A DNA stretch of 64,000 bases, taken from the NCBI GenBank assembly GCA_035524335.1, contig DATKPE010000029.1, positions 1-64,000 of the forward strand, written 5' to 3'. Positions 17,196 to 26,032 of the stretch are shown in pieces; the stretch's first letter is position 1; each line of letters starts with the position of its first letter. The notes beneath the pieces were generated by a model. The model ran no database searches. It had not been told where the DNA came from and saw nothing but the letters and a program-made list of their open reading frames with translations. The translations under genes and the position numbers were made by a program. The stretch comes from DATKPE01 sp035524335. GTDB taxonomy: Bacteria; Bacteroidota; Ignavibacteria; UBA10030; SZUA-254.

Positions 17196-17207
17196 CCTCC
17201 CGTTTGT

Positions 17208-17229
17208 TTCCCCGGGGGATCCCGGGGAA
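17208..17229 (-). terminator. Hairpin after the PDZ-protein gene
   Basis: TTCCCCGGG (17208-17216) and CCCGGGGAA (17221-17229) form a perfect 9-bp stem with a 4-nt loop, 40 nt past the stop of the PDZ gene. The flank is only mildly T-rich, so termination strength is uncertain. Confidence 0.45.
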
Positions 17230-17268
17230 TGATGCGAACAGCCGGTTTTATACCGGGTTATCCGTTTT

Positions 17269-18282
17269 CTATGAGGTCAACAGCGACTTCACCCGTTCCG
17301 CGGCGTCTGAAATATCCCTCCGGATCCGGTTCCCGAAGTCCCCCAGGGAACCGATCAGCTGACGGAAAAATCCGTCGTCGTGCCCGGCTGAGGAAACGCC
17401 GGGACTGCAGAGCCCCGGCATGCCGTTTATGTTCCCCGGAACAACCGACGCGTCGGCATCATCGTCATCGCCGTCCTCCTTCACCTTGATCTTCACCGTC
17501 ATCGGTTTCCCCTTCCGGACCAGCTCCAGACCGGCCTCATGATTCCGGGCGTCGGACATCTCCTCACGAAAATCCTCGAGGGTATGCACCGACGTTCCGT
17601 TCACCTTCACAACCACGTCGCCGGCTTTCACGCCCGCCTTCTCCCCGTCGCTCCCATGACGCACTTCCGTCACGAGCAGGCCGCGGTTTCCGGGCACTTC
17701 GAAATATTCCGCAAGCTGGCGCGTCAGTTCCTCCAGCGCCATTCCTCCGGTCTCTTCATCGGTCGTGATCCGGAACATGCCCGGCGTCCGCGGCATCGAT
17801 GGCATACGCATCATCGGCGCCTGCCGGCCGAAACTGTAAGAGAACGCCTGTGGGGCACGATCGCGGTCAGGCCGCACCGTGACATCCTTTTTCTCACCGT
17901 TGTGATAATACCCGACGGTCACATCCTTTCCCGCTTTGAGCCGTCTCACCGCCCTGGTCAGATCGTCCGCGGAGGAAATATCCCGGTCGCCCAGCTTCAC
18001 GATCACATCCCCCTCCACCAGTCCCGCCTTGTCCGCGGGCCCGTCGTCGATCACCTCCGTGATATAGGCACCCGATGCGACCGGCAGTTTTTCCTTCTCT
18101 TTCAGGCGATCCGTCACATCCTGGATCATGACACCCAGCCGTGCGTGCGAAGCCCCGCTCGCGACAGAGTTGAATATCTTTGCTTCGAGGGGCGCCTCCG
18201 ACTCATCCTGCGCCATCAGCCGTATATTCCAGCCAATCATCAGGACGGCAGTCAGACCAGCGATCATCAACCGATTCTTCAT
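17269..18282 (-). CDS. Secreted tandem-PDZ protein
   Basis: This 337-residue protein has a signal peptide (about 1-24) and two PDZ domains (roughly 45-120 and 170-250), each with the ligand-loop pattern of HtrA-type PDZ domains (RLGVMIQDV; NRGLLVTEV) and the DKAGLVEGDVIVKLGD and EKAGVKAGDVVVKVNG segments. No protease domain is present, so it is probably an envelope scaffold or substrate-recognition protein. A Gly/Met/Pro-rich linker joins the domains and a short amphipathic C-terminus follows. The ATG at 18282 is chosen because AAGGAG lies 7-8 nt upstream; the longer frame at 18306 has no such site. Confidence 0.82.
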   Translation of the reverse strand: MKNRLMIAGLTAVLMIGWNIRLMAQDESEAPLEAKIFNSVASGASHARLGVMIQDVTDRLKEKEKLPVASGAYITEVIDDGPADKAGLVEGDVIVKLGDRDISSADDLTRAVRRLKAGKDVTVGYYHNGEKKDVTVRPDRDRAPQAFSYSFGRQAPMMRMPSMPRTPGMFRITTDEETGGMALEELTRQLAEYFEVPGNRGLLVTEVRHGSDGEKAGVKAGDVVVKVNGTSVHTLEDFREEMSDARNHEAGLELVRKGKPMTVKIKVKEDGDDDDADASVVPGNINGMPGLCSPGVSSAGHDDGFFRQLIGSLGDFGNRIRRDISDAAERVKSLLTS

Positions 18283-18383
18283 ACGTTCCGCTCCTTTTAC
18301 GTACAATGATGTTCCTCCTCCCTGTCTATACGATTAGACCGGCGGAAACTGAAAAGGGTTGACACGGGTGGGGAGAGAAAAAA

Positions 18384-18848
18384 TCAGTAAATCCTGGAGT
18401 ATTTTGCGGCTTCCCTGCCGCCGGCGATCTCCTCGTGGACAATCCGCAGACCTTCCCTCTGGCCGGGCCAGACGAGCTTCCGGGATGCCTCACCGGCGGA
18501 GAGCCAGAGAAATTCGTCATGCTCCGCGGAGAGACGGGGTGCCTGCCCCGGCGCCGCCTGCGCCGCAAACAGCGGCACCGCCTGTATCGCATCGTACCGG
18601 TCGTCGTAGAACGAATGAACATACGGGGCGCGCCAGAATCCGACCGGCACAAACCCGGTCTCTTCCCTGAGCTCCCTGAGCGCACCGTCCGCGGCCCGTT
18701 CACCCTCTTCCAGCGAACCGGTAATGTATTGCCAGAGACCCGGATAGAGCGGTTCATCATCGACCCGCCTGAGAAGGAGATACTCCGGGCGGTTCCCCGC
18801 AAATCTGAAAACGCACACCTCGATCATCGACGACCTGGCGGCGGCCAT
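18384..18848 (-). CDS. Nudix hydrolase
   Basis: This 154-residue protein has a complete Nudix box, GSLEEGERAADGALRELREE followed by TGF, matching Gx5Ex7REUxEExGU. Nudix enzymes hydrolyse nucleoside diphosphates linked to another group. The flanking sequence (LLLRRVDDEPLYPGLWQYI) resembles NudB-type dihydroneopterin-triphosphate or dATP pyrophosphatases, but the substrate is not certain. The ATG at 18848 lies 1 nt after the stop of the upstream pseudouridine synthase, so the two are translationally linked; the longer open frame would run into that gene. Confidence 0.85.
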   Translation of the reverse strand: MAAARSSMIEVCVFRFAGNRPEYLLLRRVDDEPLYPGLWQYITGSLEEGERAADGALRELREETGFVPVGFWRAPYVHSFYDDRYDAIQAVPLFAAQAAPGQAPRLSAEHDEFLWLSAGEASRKLVWPGQREGLRIVHEEIAGGREAAKYSRIY

Positions 18849-18849
18849 G

Positions 18850-19617
18850 TCAGGTCCTCCCGCCGGCGAACAACGCCGCGATTTCATCCGGACGCAGGTG
18901 CCGCCATGAGCCCGGCGCGAGATCGCCGAGCGCAACAGGACCGATGCGGGTCCGCCGGAGACGGAGGACGCGGTATCCGAGAGCCGCGCACATCCGGCGG
19001 ATCTGACGGTTTCTCCCTTCTGTCAGGATGAGCTCTACATCGGCCGTTCCGGCTCCGCGGATGCGGACCGGACGGAGCCGTTCACCGTCGAGCGTCATGC
19101 CGGCCGACATGATCGACGCGTCTGCCGCTGCAAGCGGCCTGTCGAGCGTCGCCTCATACCATTTTTCGATGTGCGAGGAGGGGCTGGTCAGCAGGTCGCC
19201 GAAGTGTGTGTCGTTGGTAAAAATCAGAAGGCCCTCGGAATCGCGGTCGAGCCTGCCGACGGGAAACAGCCACCGGGAAAGCTCACCGAGCGTCTCATAG
19301 ACGGTGGTCCGGCCCCGTTCATCGGATCGGGTGGTGACGGTTCCCGGAAGTTTGTTCAGAGCGATGTACACCATCTCCCGTGTCGCCGGCGGGCGATTAA
19401 GGATGCTGATCGCATCACGTTCCGGCGTGCACCGGAAGGAGGGATCGAGGACGGTTCTGCCGCCAACGGTGACGGCGCCGGCCTGAATGAGGCGGATGGC
19501 TTCCGATCGTGAACAGAGACCGAGTTTGGAGAGTGCGCGTGCGAGGTTCACCCTGCCCTGCTTCCGGAGCCGGGCGGGAGCCGCTGATCTCCGTCCCTGT
19601 CGGGGTGGGTCGTTCAT
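18850..19617 (-). CDS. rRNA pseudouridine synthase, RsuA/RluF-like
   Basis: This 255-residue enzyme has an N-terminal S4 domain (about 22-75, starting VNLARALSKLGLCSRSEAIR) and a catalytic domain with Asp in GRLDRDSEGLLIF. It is a second member of the RsuA/RluB/RluE/RluF group in this window and differs clearly from the 2402-3268 gene, so it presumably modifies another rRNA site. The substrate cannot be assigned. It is directly followed by the Nudix gene. Confidence 0.85.
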   Translation of the reverse strand: MNDPPRQGRRSAAPARLRKQGRVNLARALSKLGLCSRSEAIRLIQAGAVTVGGRTVLDPSFRCTPERDAISILNRPPATREMVYIALNKLPGTVTTRSDERGRTTVYETLGELSRWLFPVGRLDRDSEGLLIFTNDTHFGDLLTSPSSHIEKWYEATLDRPLAAADASIMSAGMTLDGERLRPVRIRGAGTADVELILTEGRNRQIRRMCAALGYRVLRLRRTRIGPVALGDLAPGSWRHLRPDEIAALFAGGRT

Positions 19618-19659
19618 GCGGGGATGCCGTTCCTCAACGACGGCCGGCGGGACGCTCCA

Positions 19660-20802
19660 TCAGGCTGTTTTCAGGAGCACCTCATCCGGCTGTGTGAAAA
19701 GCAGATGATCGTGCAGATAATGGGTCAGGAGAAACGAAAGAACGACGATGTAATAGCACTGGTCGAACGAGAGGCCGAGATACGGCCGGAGAAAAATCAG
19801 CAGTGCGATGGTCGCCACCGCACAGAAGGTCAGGCCGACGTTGAAAAAATAATAGCGCCATGTCTTGCCGTCGGTCGACATGTTATCGATGAACCGGGTT
19901 CCGATTTCGCCCCGTTCGTGGCGCAGGCGGTTGATATAATAGGTCAGCCCGAGATACTGGAACGAATGCCAGGTGTTGAACCCCTGAAATGCCACATCCA
20001 GGTTGCGGAACGCCGGAATGAAAAATGCCACGATCGCCGTCAGGGAGATGAGCAGGATCTTGGGGTAATGGGCGGTGCCGCTTCTGACTTCCCGGATGGT
20101 TTTCAGGATGAACATGATCGCCGAACCGGCGAACAGGGCCGTGACGAAATAGAAGAGGTAGTCGTTCTTCAGAAATTCGGGGAAGAGAATTTTGTTCGAC
20201 CCGATGCTGAATTCGTCGTGAATGAACTTCCAGGTTGCGACCGGATAGAGCGACGTGAACAGAACCGCGTAATCGATCAGCCGCGAAGTCAGGGAAAGCG
20301 ACGTGGTCTGCTTCCTGTTGTAGCACTCGACGATATAGGCCGCCTGGTGGATGATGTGGACGGACGCCCAGAAGAAGAAAAAGGTGATCAGGACGCTGAA
20401 ATAATTGATGCCGAGGTAGATCACCGTGACGGGAATCAGGAGCGATGCCGCGATGAAGGCCTTGTGCGTGCGCGTAAAATTGCGGTCGAAGGCGGTCCGG
20501 GTGTACGTGGCGTACATATGGGGCCCCCCGATGAAGAGCGCGATGATGCCGTTGACAAGGTTCCTGCTCGCATCGTCATCCCACGCAAAGTGCAGTCCGA
20601 CCGAAGAGAAGACGCCGTTGAACACGGGCGTCATATAATTCGCAAAATAGTAGGTGAGAAACGGAAAAGGGACGAGAAGCGCACTCAGGCTGATGAAGGT
20701 GAGATCCCAGCGTTTGCTCCGGAGCCACAAACCGCCGGAGACGAGGTCCGATCGGTCAAGGGCGTATGCAGGGACGGAACTGATGGCTGATGAAGAACTC
20801 AT
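19660..20802 (-). CDS. Polytopic membrane protein with conserved-looking His sites, unknown function
   Basis: I do not recognise this 380-residue family. It has about 8 hydrophobic segments (near 34-53, 82-100, 115-155, 178-196, 215-240, 248-268, 320-338, 350-368). Histidines sit at or near membrane faces: H95 in GGPHMYATYTRTAFDRNF, H149 and H152 in SVHIIHQAAY, H279 in NTWHSFQYLG, and H361, H364 and H366 in LTHYLHDHLLF. This spread resembles membrane non-heme iron enzymes (Brp/Blh carotenoid dioxygenases, desaturases), but no diagnostic motif is matched. It has a good promoter (20865-20893) and a GGAGAG ribosome-binding site, and is probably monocistronic or the head of the group with the pseudouridine synthase 42 nt downstream. 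Confidence 0.6.
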   Translation of the reverse strand: MSSSSAISSVPAYALDRSDLVSGGLWLRSKRWDLTFISLSALLVPFPFLTYYFANYMTPVFNGVFSSVGLHFAWDDDASRNLVNGIIALFIGGPHMYATYTRTAFDRNFTRTHKAFIAASLLIPVTVIYLGINYFSVLITFFFFWASVHIIHQAAYIVECYNRKQTTSLSLTSRLIDYAVLFTSLYPVATWKFIHDEFSIGSNKILFPEFLKNDYLFYFVTALFAGSAIMFILKTIREVRSGTAHYPKILLISLTAIVAFFIPAFRNLDVAFQGFNTWHSFQYLGLTYYINRLRHERGEIGTRFIDNMSTDGKTWRYYFFNVGLTFCAVATIALLIFLRPYLGLSFDQCYYIVVLSFLLTHYLHDHLLFTQPDEVLLKTA

Positions 20803-20864
20803 ACTCTCTCCTGTTCGGGACGATATGATGACTGAACGATGGTCAGCTGAAAAATGACAGCCTA

Positions 20865-20893
20865 AAAATAGAAAAAACGGGGGGAAGAGTCAA
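20865..20893 (-). promoter_or_regulatory. Promoter for the membrane-protein gene
   Basis: On the minus strand TTGACT (20893-20888), a 17-bp spacer and TATTTT (20870-20865) lie about 60 bp before the ATG at 20802. Confidence 0.6.
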
Positions 20894-20899
20894 GACGGC

Positions 20900-22714
20900 C
20901 TATTGCCCCTGTTCGTACATCTTCTCAATAAGAGGACGGTACCGCTCCTCGACGACCCTCCGGCGAACCTTCTGGGACGGGGTCAGTTCGTCCCCCTCCA
21001 CCGTGAGCGCATGATCGAGAAGAACAAACCGCCGAACCCGCTCATATCTCGCAAGATCCTTCTGCAGATCCTGGAAATGTTCCTCATAGTGATTATACAC
21101 CTCCCTGTGCCGGACGAGTTCGGCGACCGACGACTCGCCAAGACCAAGCGCACGGCCCAGATCCCTGAGCGAATCAAAGTTGGGAACCACCAGACCGGTG
21201 AGATACATCCTCCCGTCGCCGAAGAGGACAAACTGCTCGACGAGCGGCGACCGGAGGAACATGCTTTCGATGTGCTGGGGGGCGATGTTCTTGCCGCCGG
21301 AGCTCACGAAAAGGTGCTTCTTCCGGTCGGTGATGGTGAGAAATCCCTCCCCGTCCATGGAACCGACATCGCCGGTGTGAAGCCACCCCTGGGCATCTAT
21401 CATTTCGCGCGTGGCAGGTTCGTCGTTCCAGTACCCCCGCATCACATTCGGTCCCTTCACCAGGATTTCACCGTCACCGGCGATTTTCACCTCCACGCCG
21501 GGAATCGGTTTCCCGACCGTACCGAACCGGTACCGGTCGAGCCGGTTGAACGATATGACCGGCGATGCCTCGGTCATGCCGTATCCCTCGATGATCAGAA
21601 TGCCCGCCGCCTCGAAAAATTCCCCGAGCTCGGGCGAAAGAGCCGCCCCGCCTGAGACAAAAAATCTGATTCTTCCCCCGAGGCGTTTACGAAGTTTCCG
21701 GAAGACGAACAGGTCGGCAAGCATGCGCCGTCCGGCCGTCAGCGCCGTGACTCCGCCGTTCCGCCGCTCGCGGTTGTACGCCTTCCCCGCGTCGATCGCG
21801 GTATGCAGGAGATACCTCCGCCAGGCCGGCCCCGCATCTGCCTGCTTCATGATCCGCTGGTACATCCGCTCGAAGAGCCGCGGCACCGTTGTCACCACGG
21901 TCGGCCGGATCTCGGGCAGATTTTCCATCACGGTTTCGATCCCTTCGGCATAGGCGATCGTTACACCGCACGACATGGCGGTATAATAACCGGCCATCCG
22001 TTCGTAGGAATGACTGAGGGGAAGAAACGAGAGGATCGTATCCCGGTCGGAAAAATCGATTGAATCGGCCGAGGCGACCATGTTGCTCACCAGATTCCGG
22101 TGCGTCAGCATGACTCCCTTCGGCGTGCCGGTGGTGCCGGATGTATAGATGATCGTCAGGAGGTCGTCAGGCTTCACTCTGGCCCCTTCCCCGGCAATGA
22201 GCGCGGGTCTGGACGCAAGGAGCGCCCTCCCGTCAGCCCGGAGCGAGGCAAGGGAAACGAGCGTCTGATCCGGCGTCGTCTCTGCGGAAAAGTGAGCGAT
22301 AAAACCGAGATTCGGAAGGGAGGGCCGGACCGAGAGAATTTTATCGACCTGCAGTTTCTGGGATGCCACGACAGCCCGGACTCCGGCATGCCGCAGAATA
22401 TATTCCATCTGGGCCGCCGTCAGAGCCGGGAAGATGGGGACGGTGACGGCGCCGAGGTGCATCAGCGCAAAATCGACGATCATCCACTCCGGTCTGTTTT
22501 CGGAGACGATGGCCACCCTGTCGCCGCGGGAGACCCCTTTTGCGATCAGACCGGCCGCGCACTCTTCAACACAGACTTTCATCTCCGGATACCGGATGGG
22601 CCGGTAGGCGCCATCCGATTTATACCATAAGAGTATCTTCCCGTCGGCAGAAAAGCGTTCGGTCATCTGCGCGAACATCTCGGTGAGGGTGGAAAATCTG
22701 GTCAATGTCGACAT
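20900..22714 (-). CDS. Long-chain acyl-CoA synthetase (AMP-forming)
   Basis: This 604-residue ANL-superfamily enzyme has the AMP-binding P-loop TSGTTGTPKG (191-200), the GYGMTEASPVISF motif and LHTGDVGSMDGEGFLTITDR. It activates fatty acids to acyl-CoA through an acyl-adenylate. The large size, the absence of a signal peptide, and the VSSGGKNIAPQHIE and ELTPSQKVRRR segments place it with the FadD15/long-chain type rather than acetyl-CoA synthetase. It has its own promoter (22745-22773). No beta-oxidation gene is next to it, so it could supply degradation, phospholipid synthesis or lipid recycling. Confidence 0.9.
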   Translation of the reverse strand: MSTLTRFSTLTEMFAQMTERFSADGKILLWYKSDGAYRPIRYPEMKVCVEECAAGLIAKGVSRGDRVAIVSENRPEWMIVDFALMHLGAVTVPIFPALTAAQMEYILRHAGVRAVVASQKLQVDKILSVRPSLPNLGFIAHFSAETTPDQTLVSLASLRADGRALLASRPALIAGEGARVKPDDLLTIIYTSGTTGTPKGVMLTHRNLVSNMVASADSIDFSDRDTILSFLPLSHSYERMAGYYTAMSCGVTIAYAEGIETVMENLPEIRPTVVTTVPRLFERMYQRIMKQADAGPAWRRYLLHTAIDAGKAYNRERRNGGVTALTAGRRMLADLFVFRKLRKRLGGRIRFFVSGGAALSPELGEFFEAAGILIIEGYGMTEASPVISFNRLDRYRFGTVGKPIPGVEVKIAGDGEILVKGPNVMRGYWNDEPATREMIDAQGWLHTGDVGSMDGEGFLTITDRKKHLFVSSGGKNIAPQHIESMFLRSPLVEQFVLFGDGRMYLTGLVVPNFDSLRDLGRALGLGESSVAELVRHREVYNHYEEHFQDLQKDLARYERVRRFVLLDHALTVEGDELTPSQKVRRRVVEERYRPLIEKMYEQGQ

Positions 22715-22744
22715 GGATGAAGGTTTCCCGACTCGGATATTCTA

Positions 22745-22773
22745 AAAGTACGCGACAAAGGGTTGAAATGCAA
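22745..22773 (-). promoter_or_regulatory. Promoter for the acyl-CoA synthetase gene
   Basis: On the minus strand TTGCAT (22773-22768), a 17-bp spacer and TACTTT (22750-22745) lie about 30 bp before the ATG at 22714. Confidence 0.5.
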
Positions 22774-22936
22774 TCGCGGGAGTAAACCGAGGATTTTCAA
22801 CGGGCTGTGGGGATGAACGGCACCGATGAGCCGGAGGGACGTTCTGAAATTGAACGGATTCGACGACGGCATGCCCCCGTGAACGGCACAAAAGTTTATA
22901 GATTAAGTGATGTAAGAAATTTTTTTTATTTTTCAC
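22774..22936. other. Intergenic stretch upstream of the nrdJ promoter
   Basis: This is part of the only gap above 300 bases (22715-23169). It shows no convincing gene. TGAACGGCAC occurs at 22814-22823 and again at 22880-22889, with a partial copy TGAACGG at 22851-22857; these may be regulator sites or chance. The end turns into a T-rich tract (about 22918-22934) just before the -35. Confidence 0.4.
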
Positions 22937-22965
22937 TTGACTTCTTATCCGCAACTGTATATATT
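22937..22965 (+). promoter_or_regulatory. Promoter for nrdJ
   Basis: TTGACT (22937-22942), a 17-bp spacer and TATATT (22960-22965) form a strong sigma70-like promoter. Transcription from about 22972 would give a leader near 198 nt, unusually long for this window. Confidence 0.7.
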
Positions 22966-22991
22966 TCGAACCAATGTCATAAAATTTGGGA

Positions 22992-23105
22992 AACCATCCG
23001 TGTGATTGTCATTCCACCCTCCCACGGTATGATCATTCGGATGGATCTGTTGGAAGTGACAACACCGCGCCGAAAATTCGATTAAAAACCATCTCTCGGA
23101 TGGTT
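22992..23105 (+). promoter_or_regulatory. nrdJ leader with alternative pairings
   Basis: AACCATCCG (22992-23000) can pair with CGGATGG (23038-23044, 7 bp) or with CGGATGGTT (23097-23105, 9 bp). The second partner can instead form a local hairpin with AACCATC (23087-23093; 7 bp, 5-nt loop). These structures exclude each other, as in attenuators or riboswitches. No B12-riboswitch box or NrdR box is visible and no T tract follows. A GGAGGG ribosome-binding site (23158-23163) lies 53 nt past the last hairpin. Confidence 0.45.
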
Positions 23106-23169
23106 GGAGCATAAAGACCGGAAATTCAGTTTTTCATTTTTTCCCACAGTTTTTCATGGAGGGTAGTAC

Positions 23170-25917
23170 ATGGCAAATCCCGAGATAACAATTCTTGGAG
23201 GCACAGGGACCTCTGCCGCCCAGCGACAGGATGGCGCGATGACGCGGCGGGGAATTTCCGTACGCCGTCATTTCACCAAACCAGGGCGCCATCCGTTCGA
23301 TGAGATCGAATGGGAGCTCCGGAGCGCGGTCATCAGCAATGAAAAAGGCGAGCCGATCTTCCAGCAGCACAACGTCGAGGTCCCGAAAACGTGGTCGATG
23401 ACCGCCACCAACGTCGTCGTCTCCAAATATTTTCACGGCAAACTGGACAGCCCGGAGCGTGAAACAAGCGTCCGTCAGCTGGTGGACCGGGTGGCGAAGA
23501 CGATCACCGACTGGGGCCGCAAGGGGGGCTATTTCGCGACGGAGATCGATGCCGAGACCTTTTACGCGGAACTGACGTTCCTGCTCGTCAATCAGTACAT
23601 GGCATTCAACAGCCCGGTCTGGTTCAACGTCGGCATCGAAGAGAAACCGCAGTGTTCAGCCTGCTTCATCAATTCCGTTGAAGACACGATGGATTCGATC
23701 CTCGAACTCGCACGGACGGAAGGCCGTTTGTTCAAGTGGGGTTCAGGGACCGGTTCCAACCTGTCGACGCTCCGTTCTTCCAAAGAGGGTCTCTCCAGCG
23801 GCGGAACCGCCTCCGGTCCGGTGTCGTTCATGAAGGGATACGACGCGTTCGCGGGCGTCATCAAATCGGGCGGCAAGACCCGCCGTGCCGCGAAAATGGT
23901 GATCCTCAACTCCGATCATCCCGACATCATGGAGTTCATCCGCTGCAAGGCGGATGAGGAGAAAAAGGCGTGGGCTCTCATCGAATCGGGGTACGACGGC
24001 GGCTTCAACGTCCCGGGCGGCGCCTACGATTCGGTCTTCTACCAGAACGCGAACCATTCGGTCCGCGTCACGGATGAATTCATGCGCGCCGTCGTCGACG
24101 ACAAATCGTGGTCGACCCGGGCGGTCATCGACGGGCGGACGATGGAAACGTTCCGTTCCCGCGACCTCCTCAAGGAGATCGCCGAGTCTGCCTGGATCTG
24201 CGGGGACCCCGGCCTTCAGTTTCACACCACCATCAACACCTGGCATACATCGTCCGGAACCGCGCCGATCAATTCCTCCAATCCCTGCAGTGAATATATG
24301 TTTCTCGACGATTCGGCGTGCAATCTCGCGTCGCTGAATCTCATGAAATTCATCGGTGCCGACGGCGAGCTCGACATCGAATCGTTCTGCCACGCCGTCA
24401 GCATCACGATCACCGCACAGGAGATCGAGGTCGACAACGCGAGCTACCCCACCCCGAAAATCGCTCAGAACAGCTTTGATTACCGGCCCCTGGGACTCGG
24501 CTATGCCAATCTCGGCGCAGTCCTCATGGCGCGCGGCCTTCCCTATGACAGCGAAGAAGGTCGGGCCTACGCCGCGGGCATCACCGCCCTGATGTGCGGA
24601 CAGGCATACCGCCAGTCGGCCCTCATCGCCAAGGAAATGGGACCGTTCCGCGGGTATGAGAAAAACCGCGAACCGATGCTCAGAGTCATGAAGATGCACG
24701 GCCTCGCCGCTGACCGCATCGAAGATCAGCATGTCCCGAGCGTCCTCCTGACCGCCGCCCGCAAGGTGTGGGACGACGTCTATGCCACCGGACGCGAATA
24801 CGGTTTCAGAAACTCCCAGGCCACCGTCCTCGCGCCCACCGGGACCATCGGGTTCATGATGGACTGCGATACCACCGGCGTGGAACCCGATATCGCCCTC
24901 GTGAAATACAAAAAGCTCGTCGGCGGCGGACTCCTGAAAATCGTCAACCAGACCGTCCCGGTCGCCCTGAAAAAGCTCGGGTATATCGACGAACAGATCG
25001 AGCATATCCTCGCCTATATCGACAAGAACGATACGATCGAAGGCGCACCGCATCTCAAGGAAGCGCATCTGCCGATCTTCGATTGCGCCTTCAAACCGGC
25101 GAAGGGCGCCCGCTCCATCCACTACATGGGCCACGTCCGGATGATGGCCGCGGTTCAGCCCTATATCTCGGGCGCGATTTCGAAAACAGTCAACATGCCG
25201 CACGACGTCACCCCGGACGATATCAGCAAAACGTACATCGAAGCATGGCGCCTCGGTCTGAAAGCCATCGCCATCTATCGCGACGGATGCAAACGGACCC
25301 AGCCGCTCAACACCTCCCTCGACGAGGCGACGAAGAACGGCAAGCGGAAGGCCATCCGCCGCCGGCTCCCCGACGAACGGCAGGCCATCACCCACAAGTT
25401 CTCCATCGCAGGACACGAAGGATATATCACTGTCGGCCTGTACGAGGATTCGACCCCGGGCGAGATTTTCATCACAATGTCCAAGGAAGGATCCACCATC
25501 TCCGGCCTGATGGATGCGTTCGCGACCTCCGTCTCCATGGCGCTCCAGTACGGCGTCCCCCTCCGCGTTCTGGTGGAAAAATTCTCGCACATGAGGTTCG
25601 AACCGAGCGGTTTTACGAACAACAAGGACATCCCGATCGCCAAATCGATCCTCGATTACATCTTCCGCTGGCTCTCGCGAAAGTTCATGCCGGAAGAGGA
25701 TATCGTCAGGCACGGGGAAGAGCATTTCGATCAGCTTCCCCGGGCCGGGGCGGCACAGAAACAGGCCTCCGCCGCCCAGACCCTGGAACGGGACGAACAC
25801 GCCGTCTACCAGGCTCAGGCGGATGCGCCCCCCTGCCATTCCTGCGGCAGTATCATGGTCCGGAGCGGCACATGCTACAAATGCGTCAACTGCGGAGAGA
25901 CCTCGGGTTGTTCCTGA
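23170..25917 (+). CDS. nrdJ: Class II (adenosylcobalamin-dependent) ribonucleotide reductase
   Basis: NrdJ (915 residues) reduces ribonucleotides to deoxyribonucleotides with a cobalamin-generated thiyl radical, independent of oxygen. Redox cysteines lie at C162 or C165 (QCSACFINSVED); the active-site block NPCSEYMF (371-378) contains C373 and is followed by SACNLASLNL. The C-terminal tail is Ser/Gln/Ala-rich and ends in a four-cysteine CHSCGS...CYKCVNCG zinc ribbon plus a shuttle-like cysteine, as in the long bacterial form. No intein is present. The ATG has GGAGGG 6 nt upstream. No NrdAB, NrdDG or NrdR gene is in the window, so whether it is the sole reductase is unknown. Confidence 0.96.
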   Translation: MANPEITILGGTGTSAAQRQDGAMTRRGISVRRHFTKPGRHPFDEIEWELRSAVISNEKGEPIFQQHNVEVPKTWSMTATNVVVSKYFHGKLDSPERETSVRQLVDRVAKTITDWGRKGGYFATEIDAETFYAELTFLLVNQYMAFNSPVWFNVGIEEKPQCSACFINSVEDTMDSILELARTEGRLFKWGSGTGSNLSTLRSSKEGLSSGGTASGPVSFMKGYDAFAGVIKSGGKTRRAAKMVILNSDHPDIMEFIRCKADEEKKAWALIESGYDGGFNVPGGAYDSVFYQNANHSVRVTDEFMRAVVDDKSWSTRAVIDGRTMETFRSRDLLKEIAESAWICGDPGLQFHTTINTWHTSSGTAPINSSNPCSEYMFLDDSACNLASLNLMKFIGADGELDIESFCHAVSITITAQEIEVDNASYPTPKIAQNSFDYRPLGLGYANLGAVLMARGLPYDSEEGRAYAAGITALMCGQAYRQSALIAKEMGPFRGYEKNREPMLRVMKMHGLAADRIEDQHVPSVLLTAARKVWDDVYATGREYGFRNSQATVLAPTGTIGFMMDCDTTGVEPDIALVKYKKLVGGGLLKIVNQTVPVALKKLGYIDEQIEHILAYIDKNDTIEGAPHLKEAHLPIFDCAFKPAKGARSIHYMGHVRMMAAVQPYISGAISKTVNMPHDVTPDDISKTYIEAWRLGLKAIAIYRDGCKRTQPLNTSLDEATKNGKRKAIRRRLPDERQAITHKFSIAGHEGYITVGLYEDSTPGEIFITMSKEGSTISGLMDAFATSVSMALQYGVPLRVLVEKFSHMRFEPSGFTNNKDIPIAKSILDYIFRWLSRKFMPEEDIVRHGEEHFDQLPRAGAAQKQASAAQTLERDEHAVYQAQADAPPCHSCGSIMVRSGTCYKCVNCGETSGCS

Positions 25918-25959
25918 CCCCGCCTCTGCCGCGGCCCACAGTTCTTTGCACAGCAGTGT

Positions 25960-25996
25960 CGATCGGCATGGCCGGGGCAACCCGTCATGCCGATCG
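25960..25996 (+). terminator. Long hairpin after nrdJ
   Basis: CGATCGGCATG (25960-25970) and CATGCCGATCG (25986-25996) form a perfect 11-bp stem; the 15-nt loop can itself pair (CGGG with CCCG). It lies 42 nt past the nrdJ stop and before the next gene. The downstream T run is short, so it may only attenuate. Confidence 0.55.
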
Positions 25997-26032
25997 TCGT
26001 TTGGATCATGTTCGATCCCCGGAGATCCAGTC

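Noticed and set aside
22807..23085. 92-residue open frame in the nrdJ upstream gap
   Set aside because: It overlaps the nrdJ promoter and leader, has no ribosome-binding site and shows no protein-like composition.
22966..23169. Cobalamin riboswitch or NrdR box in the nrdJ leader
   Set aside because: No B12 box (GCCACTG-like) and no ACACWATATATWGTGT-like pair is present, although the leader is long enough.
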